From: Pantoea sp. A4 | GTDB lineage: Bacteria > Pseudomonadota > Gammaproteobacteria > Enterobacterales > Enterobacteriaceae | Assembly (NCBI RefSeq): GCF_000295955.2 | Contig: NZ_ALXE01000044.1 | Span: 1-64,000 of the forward strand | DNA length: 64,000 nucleotides | Reading direction: 5' to 3' | Part shown: positions 50,382 through 60,884 of the stretch, in pieces | Layout: the number at the start of each line of letters is the position of its first letter | Numbering within the stretch: position 1 is the stretch's first letter | Position numbers and translations under genes: made by a program | The notes under the pieces: model-generated | Seen by the model: only the letters and a program-made list of their open reading frames with translations | What the model was told of the DNA's origin: nothing | Database searches by the model: none

Positions 50382-50632
50382 GAGGGGTAACGACTCCAAA
50401 CCGGGCTAATAAGCGAAAACAAGGGTTCTGAGTATACCTGCGCCACTTCGCATGTACAGAAGCGAGAGGGCCAGAGTTACGATTTGTGCGTCATTTTCCA
50501 AAAAAAGTGGTCAAATCGTAAAAACAGCGCAACGCTTAAGAAGGTTTGGTCGCTTACGGACATGTTTGGAAAAGGAAATCCCTTTGGGGATGGCTGGTAA
50601 GCATCTATTCAACGTGGAATAATCACTGGTAT

Positions 50633-51934
50633 ATGAAGGGAAAAACAGCCAATTCATACACATGGACCCGTTTTAACACGGCGCATTCGCCAAAAACGGT
50701 GCGTATGTCCGTCCTCTCCCTGAGCCTGCTTTGCGCGGGCATGTTGTCATTGCCTGTCACTGGCTACAGCGCTGATGACAACAAAACTCAACTCAAGTCG
50801 ATTCAGCAGAGTATTGCCGAGAAAGAGAAGAGTGTTCAGGCGCAGAAAGTGCAGCGCAGCCAACTGCTTGATCAGCTCCAGAGCCAGGAAAAAGTGGTCG
50901 CGCAGGCGAGTCGCCAGCTGAGAGAAACCCGCAATACACTGGCCAGTATCAACAATGATATCAACCAACTCACCGCCTCGATTGCGCAACTGAAGAAGCA
51001 GCAGGTTGCTCAGGAAAAATTACTCGCACAACAGCTGGATGCTGCATTCCGTCAGGGCAAACATAACGGCCTACAGTTGCTGATGGGCGGTGCAGAAGCA
51101 CAACGCAGTGAGCGCATTCTGGCGTACTTCGGCTACCTCAACGACGCCAGAGAAAAGAACATTGAGGCGCTCAAGCAAACCCGAGCGAAACTCGCCCAGC
51201 AACAAAGCACATTGCTGGCTAAGCAAGCACAACAGAAAGGACTGCTGTCTCAACAACAGACACAGCAAACTCGTCTGGAACAAGCCAACGCAGCACGTAA
51301 AAAAACCCTGAGCGTGCTGGAGAGTTCACTGGAGAAAGACCAGGCTGACCTGGTGCAGATGCGCCAGAACGAAAGCCGCCTGCAAGATAAAATAGCCAAA
51401 GCTGAACGCGAGGCACGTGCAAGAGCTGAACGTGAAGCGCGCGAAGCAGAACAGGTGCGCCAGCGTCAGGCACAAGCCAAGGCCAAAGGTTCCACTTACA
51501 AACCCACTCGCGATGAGAGTGAGTTGATGGCACGTACCGGTGGCTTAGGCCGACCTGGTGGCCAGGCTCTGTGGCCAGTACATGGCCGCATCGAACATCG
51601 CTTTGGTGAAACTCTGCAAGGTGAACTGCGCTGGAAAGGGCTGGTGATTGATGCCGCAGAAGGCAGTGACGTTAAAGCCATCGCAGATGGCCGCGTGCTC
51701 ATGGCCGACTGGTTGCAAGGTTACGGGCTGGTGGTGGTTATCGATCACGGCAAAGGGGATATGAGCCTCTACGGCTATAACCAAAGCGCACTGGTGAGCG
51801 TAGGTGCTCAGGTAAGGGCCGGACAGTCCATTGCCCTGGTAGGCACCAGCGGCGGTCGTGGTACGCCATCGCTCTATTTCGAAATCCGACGCCAGGGACA
51901 GGCGGTTAACCCACTCCCGTGGTTAGGAAGATAA
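50633..51934 (+). CDS. envC: murein hydrolase activator EnvC
   Basis: Periplasmic activator of the amidases AmiA and AmiB at the division septum, recruited through FtsEX. 433 residues (E. coli 419). Positively charged N-terminus with a hydrophobic signal (MSVLSLSLLCAGMLSLPVTG), two long coiled coils (about 55-270), and a C-terminal LytM domain (VIDAAEGSDVKAIADGRVLM to NPLPWLGR) that, as in the family, lacks the full zinc set. The ATG at 50633 is my choice. In E. coli gpmI precedes it; here it follows a 250-bp gap divergent from yibN. Confidence 0.94.
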   Translation: MKGKTANSYTWTRFNTAHSPKTVRMSVLSLSLLCAGMLSLPVTGYSADDNKTQLKSIQQSIAEKEKSVQAQKVQRSQLLDQLQSQEKVVAQASRQLRETRNTLASINNDINQLTASIAQLKKQQVAQEKLLAQQLDAAFRQGKHNGLQLLMGGAEAQRSERILAYFGYLNDAREKNIEALKQTRAKLAQQQSTLLAKQAQQKGLLSQQQTQQTRLEQANAARKKTLSVLESSLEKDQADLVQMRQNESRLQDKIAKAEREARARAEREAREAEQVRQRQAQAKAKGSTYKPTRDESELMARTGGLGRPGGQALWPVHGRIEHRFGETLQGELRWKGLVIDAAEGSDVKAIADGRVLMADWLQGYGLVVVIDHGKGDMSLYGYNQSALVSVGAQVRAGQSIALVGTSGGRGTPSLYFEIRRQGQAVNPLPWLGR

Positions 51935-51937
51935 GCC

Positions 51938-52852
51938 TTGATTCGCTCCCGCACTCTCATTTCGTTGCTGGGCGGTCTGATGCTCAGCTTTACTGCTCAT
52001 GCTGGCAAGTTAGCGTTAGTGATTGATGATTTTGGTTATCGCCCGGCGGAAGAGAACCAGATTTTGCAGATGTCGCCGCAAATCAGCGTTTCCGTCCTGC
52101 CAGATGCCCCACATTCCCATGAGATGGCGGTCAAGGCCCATCAATTGGGCCATGAGGTGATCATCCATCTTCCCATGGCCCCGTTAAGTAAACAGCCACT
52201 GGAAAAAAATACCCTCACGCCTGATATGAGCAGTGCCGAAGTTGCTCGCATCATCCAGGAAGCGGTGAATAAAGTCCCGTTTGCCGTCGGCCTGAATAAT
52301 CATCAGGGCAGTAAGATGACCTCCAGTTTGTCGGGTATGCAGAAAGTGATGCAGGCACTGGATCACTACAATCTCTATTTTCTCGATAGCATGACGATTG
52401 CGGGTAGCCAGTCCATACCCGCAGCGCAGGGCACGCACGTCCGTATTCTGAAACGTCGCGTTTTCCTTGATGACAGCCAAAACGAGGCAGACATCCGCCA
52501 GCAGTTCCAGCGAGCGGTAAAACTGGCCCAGCGTGATGGATACGCTATTGCGATTGGGCACCCACATCCCACCACGGTACGGGTGCTACGTGCGATGCTG
52601 CCGAATCTACCCGCCGATGTCACCTTAGTGCGTCCCAGCCAGCTCCTTAATGAGCCGCAGCGCGGTACTGCGGTTTCTGCCAGCACGCATCCAACTTCGC
52701 CAGTAAAACCTCAGCCAGCACGCTTCAAAGCGCCTGGCTTGTGCGTAACCAGGCAGCCTATTGCCCCCGTGCCAGCAACGCGTATGTTGAGTGTGATCGC
52801 GGAGAGTATTGCGCAAAGCCCGCTCTACAAAAAACTGGCGGACCTGTTCTGA
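51938..52852 (+). CDS. yibQ: divergent polysaccharide deacetylase YibQ
   Basis: Periplasmic protein of the divergent polysaccharide-deacetylase (DUF610) family; substrate unknown. 304 residues (E. coli 319, with a different tail). Signal peptide MIRSRTLISLLGGLMLSFTAHA, then metal-site-like blocks ALVIDDFGYRPAEEN, VIIHLPMAPLSKQPLEKNTL, LNNHQGSKMTSSL and AIAIGHPHPTTVRVL. The start seems to be TTG at 51938, three bases after envC, with AGGAAG upstream; the first ATG would cut the signal peptide. Cotranscribed with envC. Confidence 0.92.
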   Translation: MIRSRTLISLLGGLMLSFTAHAGKLALVIDDFGYRPAEENQILQMSPQISVSVLPDAPHSHEMAVKAHQLGHEVIIHLPMAPLSKQPLEKNTLTPDMSSAEVARIIQEAVNKVPFAVGLNNHQGSKMTSSLSGMQKVMQALDHYNLYFLDSMTIAGSQSIPAAQGTHVRILKRRVFLDDSQNEADIRQQFQRAVKLAQRDGYAIAIGHPHPTTVRVLRAMLPNLPADVTLVRPSQLLNEPQRGTAVSASTHPTSPVKPQPARFKAPGLCVTRQPIAPVPATRMLSVIAESIAQSPLYKKLADLF

Positions 52853-53019
52853 TTGCCTTTCCCCCTCTGTGGGGAAAGTGGCACAATTCGTTAAACTTAA
52901 GAGGCTGCTTGCACGCTTTAACGGTGTGGTAACACACGGGTTTGATCGGGAAACTTAATCAGTTCCACCGGGTCAAAAGTGTTTCATCATCATCTGAATC
53001 AGAATAATACGAGCCGTAC

Positions 53020-54141
53020 ATGCGCAAAATTTGGAAAACAAAACTGTTAGACAAGGCGCTCCTTGTCCATAACCTGGTAAAGCGTCATCAGGTCGATACT
53101 ACGGTTGATTTATCAACCCTGCAGCCTCGTCACATTTTAATTTTTTCCACTACAGCCCTTGGCGACTTCCTGTTTAACTCCCCGGCGATTCGCGCAGTAA
53201 GGGCTCGCTATCCTGACGCCTTGATTACCCTTATTGCACATCAGAAGTTTACTGATTTCCTGCGCACAGGTGATGACTGGGATAATCTTGCCTTCTGGAA
53301 TAACAAAGCCATTACGATTGCGCCGCTGCTGAAAGAGCTAAAACAATATCCCCGCCCTGATTTAGCGCTGTTGCTTCACTCGCACGAACCTTATGACTAT
53401 TTATGCGCCATCTTATCGGGTGCGAAAACCATCATTAAAGATAACTATCTGGATAATGTGCCTCTGCGGGATAAATGGCTGGCGGATTACACCATCGCGT
53501 TTAAAGGGCATATCATTCAACGCAAGCTGGCTCTGGTACAAGGGTTAGGCTGTGATATTAATGATATTACAATGAAACTGCCGTTGGTTTTGCCGGAAAA
53601 ACAACGCAATCCTCAACCGGTGGTTGGCCTGCAATTAGGCGCTTCAACCCCAGAGCGCTGCTGGGCGCCAGAACATTTTGCCAGCGCAGCTGCACACATT
53701 CTGACGCGCCATCCCGAATGCCATTTTATTTTGATCGGCGGGCCGGGAGATAAGGGCCGGGCAGCCGCTTTCCTGCAACATTTTCCGCAAGCACTGCATG
53801 AAAAAGTCAGCAATCGCGTCGGCGCGACCGGTTTACCGGAGCTATGCGCGATCATCAACAATATGGATCTCTTAATCACCGGAGACACGGGCCCATTACA
53901 TATTGCCGTGACGGTAAAAACCCCGACTTTAGGGCTGTTTGTGACGGCCAACCCCTACGCAACAGGTGCATTCCAGGACCCTCATTTACATCGAATCATT
54001 TATGTTAGCCGCAGAAAGTCCCATAGCGAACTGGCACATGTGATGGATGTCATCCGGCCTGAACAGGTCGCGGCAAAAGTCACGGAGATGCTGGAAAAAG
54101 GAATCAGAACACTCACACCTGAGGAGCAACTTGTCGAATGA
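53020..54141 (+). CDS. GT9-family (heptosyltransferase-type) LPS glycosyltransferase
   Basis: 373 residues. GT9 fold: N-terminal HILIFSTTALGDFLFNSPAI (the family's GD-x(3-5)-P block), donor-binding VVGLQLGASTPERCWAPEHF, and the C-terminal signature ITGDTGPLHIAVTVKTPTLG. Resembles heptosyltransferase III (WaaQ/RfaQ) and relatives, but acceptor and sugar cannot be told by eye, so no symbol is given. It overlaps the following waaL by 4 bp and starts the plus-strand arm of the core gene cluster. Confidence 0.88.
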   Translation: MRKIWKTKLLDKALLVHNLVKRHQVDTTVDLSTLQPRHILIFSTTALGDFLFNSPAIRAVRARYPDALITLIAHQKFTDFLRTGDDWDNLAFWNNKAITIAPLLKELKQYPRPDLALLLHSHEPYDYLCAILSGAKTIIKDNYLDNVPLRDKWLADYTIAFKGHIIQRKLALVQGLGCDINDITMKLPLVLPEKQRNPQPVVGLQLGASTPERCWAPEHFASAAAHILTRHPECHFILIGGPGDKGRAAAFLQHFPQALHEKVSNRVGATGLPELCAIINNMDLLITGDTGPLHIAVTVKTPTLGLFVTANPYATGAFQDPHLHRIIYVSRRKSHSELAHVMDVIRPEQVAAKVTEMLEKGIRTLTPEEQLVE

Positions 54142-55385
54142 AAATACTTCCTGCGCCAGACAAGAGATTGACATGGTTATTCAACCTCTCAGCTTTACTT
54201 ATCTTATCGACAGTTATTTTTACTTTCTTTGATAAAAAAGACGGGCGCATTTTTTTCTTTATCTCTTCTTACCTTGCCGCTTTCGGCATGTTATATCGTC
54301 GCCTCTCCTTGAGTCGCAGTGAATATTTTTTTATCGGCTCACTCTTTCTTCTTGGGCTCAGTAAAGTTGTCTGGTTCGGCATCGAGTATATTGGTCAGCC
54401 GGACTTTGATATCTATAACTCCTACCTTGCCAGTGGTAAACGCGTGATGATTGCAGCATTCATCGCCCTGTTTCTACTCGGCAATAAACGCTTGCTCAGC
54501 CCCGTTCATGCTCAGTTCATCAAGTATGGCCTGCTGGGTGCGCTGTTGGTGGCAACTTGCGTGGGTGGCTGGCAGATTCTGCATCATGTTGACCGGGTCG
54601 ACTTTTACCAGGGACGCGCCACTGATGCCTCCTACATGTATGCCGGATTAGCAACCGCCGTCATTTTTATGCTGCTGCAAGATGCCAACCAACGCTGGCA
54701 CTACCTTGTGGCCGCAGGCGTGTTTATTCTCGCTTTTCTGATGATCAGCGCCACTGAAACCCGCAATACAATGGCGAGCTTCCCATTGGCATTACTGATT
54801 ATTGGGGTGCTGAAGTTCCGTCATTTTGGCTGGAAGGGCTTTGCGATAGTCTTTGTCACCCTCTTCGTGTTGATTGCAGCGAGCTACAAACTGGTGATTG
54901 CACCCAGAGTTGCGACGACGGTTCAGGAGTATCAGACATTTGAACAGAGTGATGGTAATGACCTCGGTTCATTAACTACCCGGCTGGCAATGTGGAACGT
55001 GGGCCTAAAGAGTTTTGCCGCCCACCCGTTTGGCATGAGCCAGGAAGATCGTACTCAGTGGTTCAAAGACTATGTCGCCACCACGCACAAAGACAAATCC
55101 TCGCTTGCTTACGTCAATATCCATCTGCACGATGAGTTAATTGAAACCGCTAGTCTGCAAGGTGTTTTAGGTCTGGCAGTCCTGATTTTCTACTACATCA
55201 CCAACCTGACACTGGGATGGAGATACCGCAACCCGGCGTTCTTATCCGTGGTGTTAGTCGTTATGCTCTCTGGCCTGACCGACGTCATATTTATCAGCCG
55301 CGATCAGACCATTTTCTTCCCCGTGCTGATGCTCCTGACACTGCTCTGGCAGCTCAGTCGACCCGCACCTCAGGTAACGTCATAA
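54138..55385 (+). CDS. waaL: O-antigen ligase WaaL
   Basis: Inner-membrane protein that would join undecaprenyl-linked O-antigen to the lipid A core at the periplasmic face. 415 residues with 10-12 membrane helices and the large periplasmic loop (about 255-345) before the Wzy_C/ligase signature IHLHDELIETASLQGVLGLA; an arginine-rich start of the loop (TTRLAMWNVGLKSF) is typical. Sequence outside these points is poorly conserved, as usual for WaaL. Co-translated with the upstream GT9 gene; its stop overlaps the convergent GT9 gene by 6 bp. Confidence 0.82.
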   Translation: MKILPAPDKRLTWLFNLSALLILSTVIFTFFDKKDGRIFFFISSYLAAFGMLYRRLSLSRSEYFFIGSLFLLGLSKVVWFGIEYIGQPDFDIYNSYLASGKRVMIAAFIALFLLGNKRLLSPVHAQFIKYGLLGALLVATCVGGWQILHHVDRVDFYQGRATDASYMYAGLATAVIFMLLQDANQRWHYLVAAGVFILAFLMISATETRNTMASFPLALLIIGVLKFRHFGWKGFAIVFVTLFVLIAASYKLVIAPRVATTVQEYQTFEQSDGNDLGSLTTRLAMWNVGLKSFAAHPFGMSQEDRTQWFKDYVATTHKDKSSLAYVNIHLHDELIETASLQGVLGLAVLIFYYITNLTLGWRYRNPAFLSVVLVVMLSGLTDVIFISRDQTIFFPVLMLLTLLWQLSRPAPQVTS

Positions 55386-56459
55386 GATTTTGCCCAGCGC
55401 CAGGATAATATCATCTGCCTTGATCGTTGAGACCGGATGGTATTTATCCTGAGTGTAAACCTGGAAGGCTTGCGGATAACCCGGCCCCCAGACTTTGCTG
55501 TTAATCCACGAACCGTGCAGATCATTACCATACAGACAAACCATAGGTTTTTGCCAGGCGGCGGCAATATGGACGACTGCGGTATCAGGTGACAGTACAG
55601 CATCACTTTGCGCAATCACTCCACACGCACCTTGCAAGGTCTGGAAAGGACTGATCACCGCGCCTTCCAGTTCCAGATGGCTAACACGTTTGGGGTCACC
55701 AATGATCACCACATCCGTGTCTGACCAACGTTCATGAATAAGTTGGATCACCTGCTGCAACTGCGGCAATGACATATCACGTCGTGCATCCGCAGCATAG
55801 GGATTGATAACCAGGCAGCGTTCACCCGGTAAGCTGGCAAAAAAAGCACTGATTTCGCTCTGCAATGACTCCGGGATATGCAGGTCATACGCAGTGCTGA
55901 AATTCTTAATATCAAAACTTTCCATTAGCAACTGGTAGCGCTCGGTGATATGGCGTTCATAACCGAGATAATCCAGCGACTTATTGTAGATATTGAACCC
56001 TTTTTTATTAAAACCCACGACATTCATGGCATTCAAGCGGCGCAGAAATCGCAGATGAAACGGCGAAAGTTTATCGCCCATATCAATCACGACGTCATAG
56101 GGCTTTTGGGCGAGCACGTTTGCTTGTGCCAGCCTGGCCTGAATGTCTTTACTGGCAATAATAATGTTATTGATGTGCGGATTACGCTCAATGACACAGA
56201 CATTGGCTGCACCAGCATAAACATCAACCTGATATCCTGCGCGTGAAAATTCACGAAACAGTGAGGTGGAAACCACCATATCGCCAATTTTGTCGTCATC
56301 ACGCAGGAAAAGAACGCGTTTACTCGCCGTAATAGCAAAAGCCCTTGGTGAGCGATGGTCGAGTAAAAGGCGTGCGAAATGAAGGCGCAGCGACTTCATC
56401 AGATAATTGCGTTGGCGATTTAATGCCCGCAGCTTCGCAAATTTTTTCTTCTTTTCCAT
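55380..56459 (-). CDS. GT9-family LPS core glycosyltransferase
   Basis: 359 residues. GT9 features: KRVLFLRDDDKIGDMVVSTS, CLVINPYAADARRDMSLPQL and the C-terminal LSPDTAVVHIAAAWQKPMVC. Likely a heptosyl- or related transferase acting on the core; the exact step is unknown. The ATG at 56459 (MEKKKKFAKLRAL) follows the waaC stop by one base, so it is translated as the last gene of an hldD-waaF-waaC-GT9 operon. The longer frame to 56513 overlaps waaC and is unlikely. A basic N-terminal extension of about 45 residues precedes the catalytic domain. Confidence 0.88.
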   Translation of the reverse strand: MEKKKKFAKLRALNRQRNYLMKSLRLHFARLLLDHRSPRAFAITASKRVLFLRDDDKIGDMVVSTSLFREFSRAGYQVDVYAGAANVCVIERNPHINNIIIASKDIQARLAQANVLAQKPYDVVIDMGDKLSPFHLRFLRRLNAMNVVGFNKKGFNIYNKSLDYLGYERHITERYQLLMESFDIKNFSTAYDLHIPESLQSEISAFFASLPGERCLVINPYAADARRDMSLPQLQQVIQLIHERWSDTDVVIIGDPKRVSHLELEGAVISPFQTLQGACGVIAQSDAVLSPDTAVVHIAAAWQKPMVCLYGNDLHGSWINSKVWGPGYPQAFQVYTQDKYHPVSTIKADDIILALGKIL

Positions 56460-56460
56460 T

Positions 56461-57438
56461 TTATGCCGCCTGAGACTGCAATATCTCCTGAAGACGTAAG
56501 TACACCGCTTCACTGGTAATCGAATCGGTGCAGTTATCTTCCGCTTTGATGCTCACCTGATTCTGGCCATAACCGCCAATCAAGCCGGGATCGGTCGGCC
56601 CATACAGTGTGATATTCGGTCGATCCAGCGCTGCGGTCAGGTGACTCAAGCCGGTATCTACCGACACCACCGCTCGCGCATTTGCCAGTTGACCTGCAAC
56701 GAGTTCCAGTGACAGCTTCGGCAGCACTTCTACGTGGTCGAAGCCTTCAGCCAGGCGTAGTGCGCGTTGGTGCTCATGCTCTGCACCCCACGGCAATTTG
56801 ATCCGCAGGCCGGTAGGAGCCACACGTGCGATGAGATCGCGCCAGTGCGCTTCGGGCCAGTGTTTGTTATCACGCGTGGTAGCGTGCAAAAACACCAGAT
56901 AACGCTGTGCATCCGCTGAGGGCTGGCTAAGAAAATGGCGAGCAATCGCGTAGTCGCCCTGGGTTTGCGGTTTTTCATATCCCAGGCTTTTTGCGAACAG
57001 TTCACGCGTCCGTTCTACCGCGTGCTGCTGTTTGCTAATTTCATGGCGTTTGTCATACCACCAGCTGGAAAAGGGCTCACGTGCACTGCGGCTGTCCTGG
57101 CCATGCTTGACCCCTTTTGCTAACCGGGTGACCAGGGCAGCACTCTTAATCAACCCCTGAGCATCCAGCACGATATCGTACTGACGGGACTGCAGTTCAC
57201 GTTTAAACAGAAAACGTTCTTCTCGCTGCTGGCTGCCAAACCAGTGCTTGCGCCAGCGGCGAATCGCCACCGGCAGGACTTTATCAACTGCCGGATGCCA
57301 GCCAGGAATCTGGGCAAAATTCTCTTCAACCACCCAATCAAAACGAATGCCAGGAATCGCCTGCATCGCATCCGTTAATGCGGGCAACGAGTGGAGAACA
57401 TCGCCCATTGAGGAGGTTTTAATAATCAGGACGTGCAT
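56461..57438 (-). CDS. waaC: LPS heptosyltransferase I WaaC
   Basis: Adds the first L-glycero-D-manno-heptose to Kdo2-lipid A. 325 residues (E. coli 319). N-terminal VLIIKTSSMGDVLHSLPALT, WVVEENFAQIPGWHPAV, donor-site KLPWGAEHEHQRAL and the C-terminal VVSVDTGLSHLTAALDRP, all as in E. coli WaaC. Overlaps waaF by 13 bp. Confidence 0.97.
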   Translation of the reverse strand: MHVLIIKTSSMGDVLHSLPALTDAMQAIPGIRFDWVVEENFAQIPGWHPAVDKVLPVAIRRWRKHWFGSQQREERFLFKRELQSRQYDIVLDAQGLIKSAALVTRLAKGVKHGQDSRSAREPFSSWWYDKRHEISKQQHAVERTRELFAKSLGYEKPQTQGDYAIARHFLSQPSADAQRYLVFLHATTRDNKHWPEAHWRDLIARVAPTGLRIKLPWGAEHEHQRALRLAEGFDHVEVLPKLSLELVAGQLANARAVVSVDTGLSHLTAALDRPNITLYGPTDPGLIGGYGQNQVSIKAEDNCTDSITSEAVYLRLQEILQSQAA

Positions 57439-58484
57439 GACGTCTCCTGTGGTGCGTGCAGCAATGTGCTGAGTTCCTGATAAACACGCGCCGGAGTGAT
57501 ATCGATCAGGCTCTGATGATAACCCTGCTCTGCATCGCCTTTACGTACTTTGTGATAACCGCTGATCAGGCGGATAACGCGCGCCTGATGGGATAATGGC
57601 GGCGTAAAATCTGGACTGCTTGGGCCATAAAGCGCCACCAGCGGGCGATCTAATGCCGCTGCAATGTGCATTAACCCCGAATCATTACTGACCACGGCCG
57701 CACACTGCGCCAGCAGGATAACCGCCTGCTCCAACTGTGTTTCCCCGGCGAGATTACGGCACCACGGGCGGGCGGGCTCATCCAGACTTTGCAGGATGGT
57801 TTCACCCGTCTCATGATCTTTGGCGGAGCCAAACAGCACCACCTGATAGCCTTCAGCAATAAGCTGCTGCGCGAGCGCCGCATAGTGATAATGCGGCCAG
57901 CGTTTCGCCGGGCCAAATTCAGCGCCAGGACAAAAACCGATGATCGGGCGTTCAGCAGCCAGTGAAAACTGCGCCGCAACCGCCTGTTTTTCTGCGTCAG
58001 CCACGGCCAGCTTTGGCCACAGCAATGGCTGTGGCAGTTGGCTCGCTGCGGCTAACGGCGTGTCGTAACCTAACGCAACGTAACGCTCAACCATCAGTGG
58101 GAATGCGGCTTTATCCAACATCCGACGATCATTCAGCAATCCATAACGCATTTCGCCACGCCAGCCAACACGACGAGGAATGCCAGCAAAGAACGGCACC
58201 AGCGCCGATTTAAACGAGTTCGGCAGTACATAAGCCCGGTCATAGCCGCTAGCGCTCAGCGATTTGCCCAGTCGACGACGTTCGCCAATTTCCAGCGCAC
58301 CGTGCCCGAGCGGCATCGCCAGTGCCTGATTAACTTCTGGCATACGCGACAGTAGCGGACGACACCACGCGGGTGCCATCACATCAATAATCGCCTCAGG
58401 ATGTTGCGCCTTGAGGGTACGATAGAGACTTTGCGACATCATCATATCGCCGACCCACGACGGGCCAATGACCAGAATCTTCAT
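57426..58484 (-). CDS. waaF: LPS heptosyltransferase II WaaF
   Basis: Adds the second heptose of the inner core. 352 residues (E. coli 348). N-terminal KILVIGPSWVGDMMMSQSLY, then GFCPGAEFGPAKRWPHYHYA and the C-terminal VVSNDSGLMHIAAALDRPLV, as in E. coli WaaF. Second gene of the hldD operon, 20 bp after hldD. Confidence 0.97.
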   Translation of the reverse strand: MKILVIGPSWVGDMMMSQSLYRTLKAQHPEAIIDVMAPAWCRPLLSRMPEVNQALAMPLGHGALEIGERRRLGKSLSASGYDRAYVLPNSFKSALVPFFAGIPRRVGWRGEMRYGLLNDRRMLDKAAFPLMVERYVALGYDTPLAAASQLPQPLLWPKLAVADAEKQAVAAQFSLAAERPIIGFCPGAEFGPAKRWPHYHYAALAQQLIAEGYQVVLFGSAKDHETGETILQSLDEPARPWCRNLAGETQLEQAVILLAQCAAVVSNDSGLMHIAAALDRPLVALYGPSSPDFTPPLSHQARVIRLISGYHKVRKGDAEQGYHQSLIDITPARVYQELSTLLHAPQETSCTS

Positions 58485-58504
58485 AACTGGTGCACGCTTC
58501 CTTG

Positions 58505-59434
58505 TTATGCCTTATTCAGCCAGGTCATGTATTCAGCCACACCCTGAGCAACCGTTTTGAACGGTTTGTCATAGCCAGCAGCACGCAGTTTGGTGAGATC
58601 GGCTTGGGTATAAGCCTGATAACGGCCTTTCAGTTTTTCCGGGAACGGTACGGTTTCCAACTGACCTTTCTGGTGGAACTTCAGGACGGCATCAGCCACT
58701 TCCTGGAAAGATTCGGCACGACCTGTTCCGCAGTTGTAGATACCCGAAACACCATTTTCCCAGCACCACAGATTCACGGCTGCAACATCATCAACGTGGA
58801 TGAAGTCGCGTTTGAAAGTATCGCTACCTGCAAACAGTTTTGGATTCTCACCGTTGTTAATCTGCGTATTCAGATGGAATGCGACGCTCGCCATGCTGCC
58901 TTTGTGGCCTTCACGTGGACCGTAAACATTGAAGTAGCGGAAACCACATACCGGTGATTCTGCTTCTGGCAGAATCTGGCGCACGTAGTGGTCGAACAGC
59001 ATTTTTGAGTAACCATACACATTCAGCGGCTGCTCGTACTGGCGCTCTTCAATAAAGTTGTCATCACGGCCACCGTAGGTCGCGGCAGAAGAGGCATACA
59101 GGAACGGAATTTCACGCTCAAGGCAGAAGTGCAGCAGATCCTTAGAGTACTGATAATTGTTATCCATCATGTACTTGCCGTCCCACTCGGTGGTTGCAGA
59201 GCAGGCACCTTCATGGAACACGGCCTCAATCGGGCCGAGATCTTCGCCGGAGACAATCAGCCCGAGGAACTCTTCTTTGTCCATGTAATCAGCGATGTCT
59301 AAATCCACCAGATTGACGAACTTAGTGCCATCTTTGAGGTTATCCACCACCAGAATATCGGTGTGACCACGGTCGTTGAGTGCCTTGACGATGTTGCTGC
59401 CAATCATGCCGGCACCACCAGTTACGATAATCAT
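58505..59434 (-). CDS. hldD: ADP-heptose epimerase HldD
   Basis: ADP-L-glycero-D-manno-heptose 6-epimerase; supplies the precursor used by WaaC and WaaF. 309 residues (E. coli 310). Short-chain dehydrogenase fold: NADP motif [19 protein letters not shown], catalytic Tyr-Lys in [12 protein letters not shown], and [19 protein letters not shown]. First gene of the leftward operon hldD-waaF-waaC-GT9; AAGG before the ATG. Confidence 0.98.
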   Translation of the reverse strand: MIIVTGGAGMIGSNIVKALNDRGHTDILVVDNLKDGTKFVNLVDLDIADYMDKEEFLGLIVSGEDLGPIEAVFHEGACSATTEWDGKYMMDNNYQYSKDLLHFCLEREIPFLYASSAATYGGRDDNFIEERQYEQPLNVYGYSKMLFDHYVRQILPEAESPVCGFRYFNVYGPREGHKGSMASVAFHLNTQINNGENPKLFAGSDTFKRDFIHVDDVAAVNLWCWENGVSGIYNCGTGRAESFQEVADAVLKFHQKGQLETVPFPEKLKGRYQAYTQADLTKLRAAGYDKPFKTVAQGVAEYMTWLNKA

Positions 59435-59660
59435 CTGCTTAACCTTAAATTGGGGGTGAAACGGGAGGTTTCACGCGCGAATGGTTGCCATCATAACATT
59501 TCATTCCAGAGCCGACAGCCAGATGACTCCGTAACGCATGCGCTTTTACATTGCAGCCCGTGAACTATGCTGCAAATTTTACATTTAGCGAGTGGATTCA
59601 ACGTTTACTGACAATTCTCTCAGTAAGATGTGCCGAAAGACCGTCCCAAAGGAGAAAATG

Positions 59661-60884
59661 ATGTCAGCGCAATTTTATTCTCAGATCAGTCAGCAGTTGG
59701 AAAATAGCCGCAGTGAGGGGCTATTTAAACAGGAGCGCATCATCACCTCGCCGCAACAAACTGAAATTACGACACAGAATCACGCGGCTATCATCAACTT
59801 CTGCGCCAATAACTACCTCGGTTTGGCTAACCATCCTGCCTTGATTCAGGCGGCAAAAGCCGGGTTGGATTCACACGGTTTTGGCATGGCTTCGGTGCGT
59901 TTTATCTGCGGCACGCAGGACATTCATAAACAACTGGAACAAAGACTGGCGGCATTTTTAGGCATGGAGGATGCCATCCTTTACGCTTCCTGTTTTGATG
60001 CCAACGGCGGCTTGTTTGAAACGCTGCTGGACGCGGAAGATGCGATTATCTCTGATGCCCTCAACCATGCCTCGATTATTGATGGCGTGAGGCTGTGTAA
60101 AGCACAACGTTATCGCTATGCCAATAATGATATGGCCGCGCTAAGAAGCTGCCTTGAAGAGGCACGTAGCAAAGGTGCACGTCATATTCTGATCGCAACC
60201 GATGGCGTGTTTTCTATGGACGGTGTCATCGCTAACTTAGCGGGCATTTGCGACCTGGCTGATGAGTTTAACGCGCTGGTGATGGTCGATGATTCACACG
60301 CGGTTGGCTTCGTTGGCGCTGGCGGGCGCGGTACGCATGAACATTGCAATGTCATGGGCCGCGTTGACATCATTACAGGTACTCTAGGTAAAGCGCTGGG
60401 AGGTGCTTCCGGTGGCTACACCGCAGCGAAAGCGGAAGTCGTGGAGTGGCTGCGCCAGCGTTCACGCCCCTACCTGTTCTCTAACTCTCTTGCCCCTTCC
60501 ATCGTCGCAGCCTCTTTGCAAGTGCTCGAACTGCTCAATCAGGGTGACGGGCTGCGCCAGCGGCTGTGGCACAACGCGAACTTTTTCCGCAGCCAAATGC
60601 ATGCGGCTGGTTTCACCCTCGCCGGGGCCGATCACGCGATTATTCCCGTGATGCTAGGGGAAGCCAGCGTCGCACAAGAGTTTGCCCACTGGTTACAGCA
60701 GGAAGGTATTTACGTCACGGGCTTCTTCTACCCGGTGGTTCCGAAAGGTCAGGCGCGTATCCGCGTGCAAATTTCCGCAGCACATACCCAACAGCAGCTT
60801 GAACAAGCGGTCTCTGCTTTTAGCCGCATCGGCAGGCAAATGGGCGTGATCAATCAGGAGAGAAACGATGAAAGCGCTCGCTAA
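59661..60884 (+). CDS. kbl: 2-amino-3-ketobutyrate CoA ligase Kbl
   Basis: PLP enzyme that splits 2-amino-3-ketobutyrate with CoA to glycine and acetyl-CoA, second step of threonine breakdown. 407 residues (E. coli 398). PLP lysine in [35 protein letters not shown] and [12 protein letters not shown] are typical. Two adjacent ATGs (59658 and 59661) follow GGAG; the second has the better spacing. The frame is open from 59592. The C-terminus overlaps tdh by 17 bp. Confidence 0.96.
   Translation: MSAQFYSQISQQLENSRSEGLFKQERIITSPQQTEITTQNHAAIINFCANNYLGLANHPALIQAAKAGLDSHGFGMASVRFICGTQDIHKQLEQRLAAFLGMEDAILYASCFDANGGLFETLLDAEDAIISDALNHASIIDGVRLCKAQRYRYANNDMAALRSCLEEARSKGARHILIATDGVFSMDGVIANLAGICDLADEFNALVMVDDSHAVGFVGAGGRGTHEHCNVMGRVDIITGTLGKALGGASGGYTAAKAEVVEWLRQRSRPYLFSNSLAPSIVAASLQVLELLNQGDGLRQRLWHNANFFRSQMHAAGFTLAGADHAIIPVMLGEASVAQEFAHWLQQEGIYVTGFFYPVVPKGQARIRVQISAAHTQQQLEQAVSAFSRIGRQMGVINQERNDESAR

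Noticed and set aside
52910..52950. Possible JUMPstart/ops element before the waa genes (GTGTGGTAACACAC)
   Set aside because: It only loosely resembles the ops core GGCGGTAGCGTG; the small palindrome is not enough to claim RfaH control.
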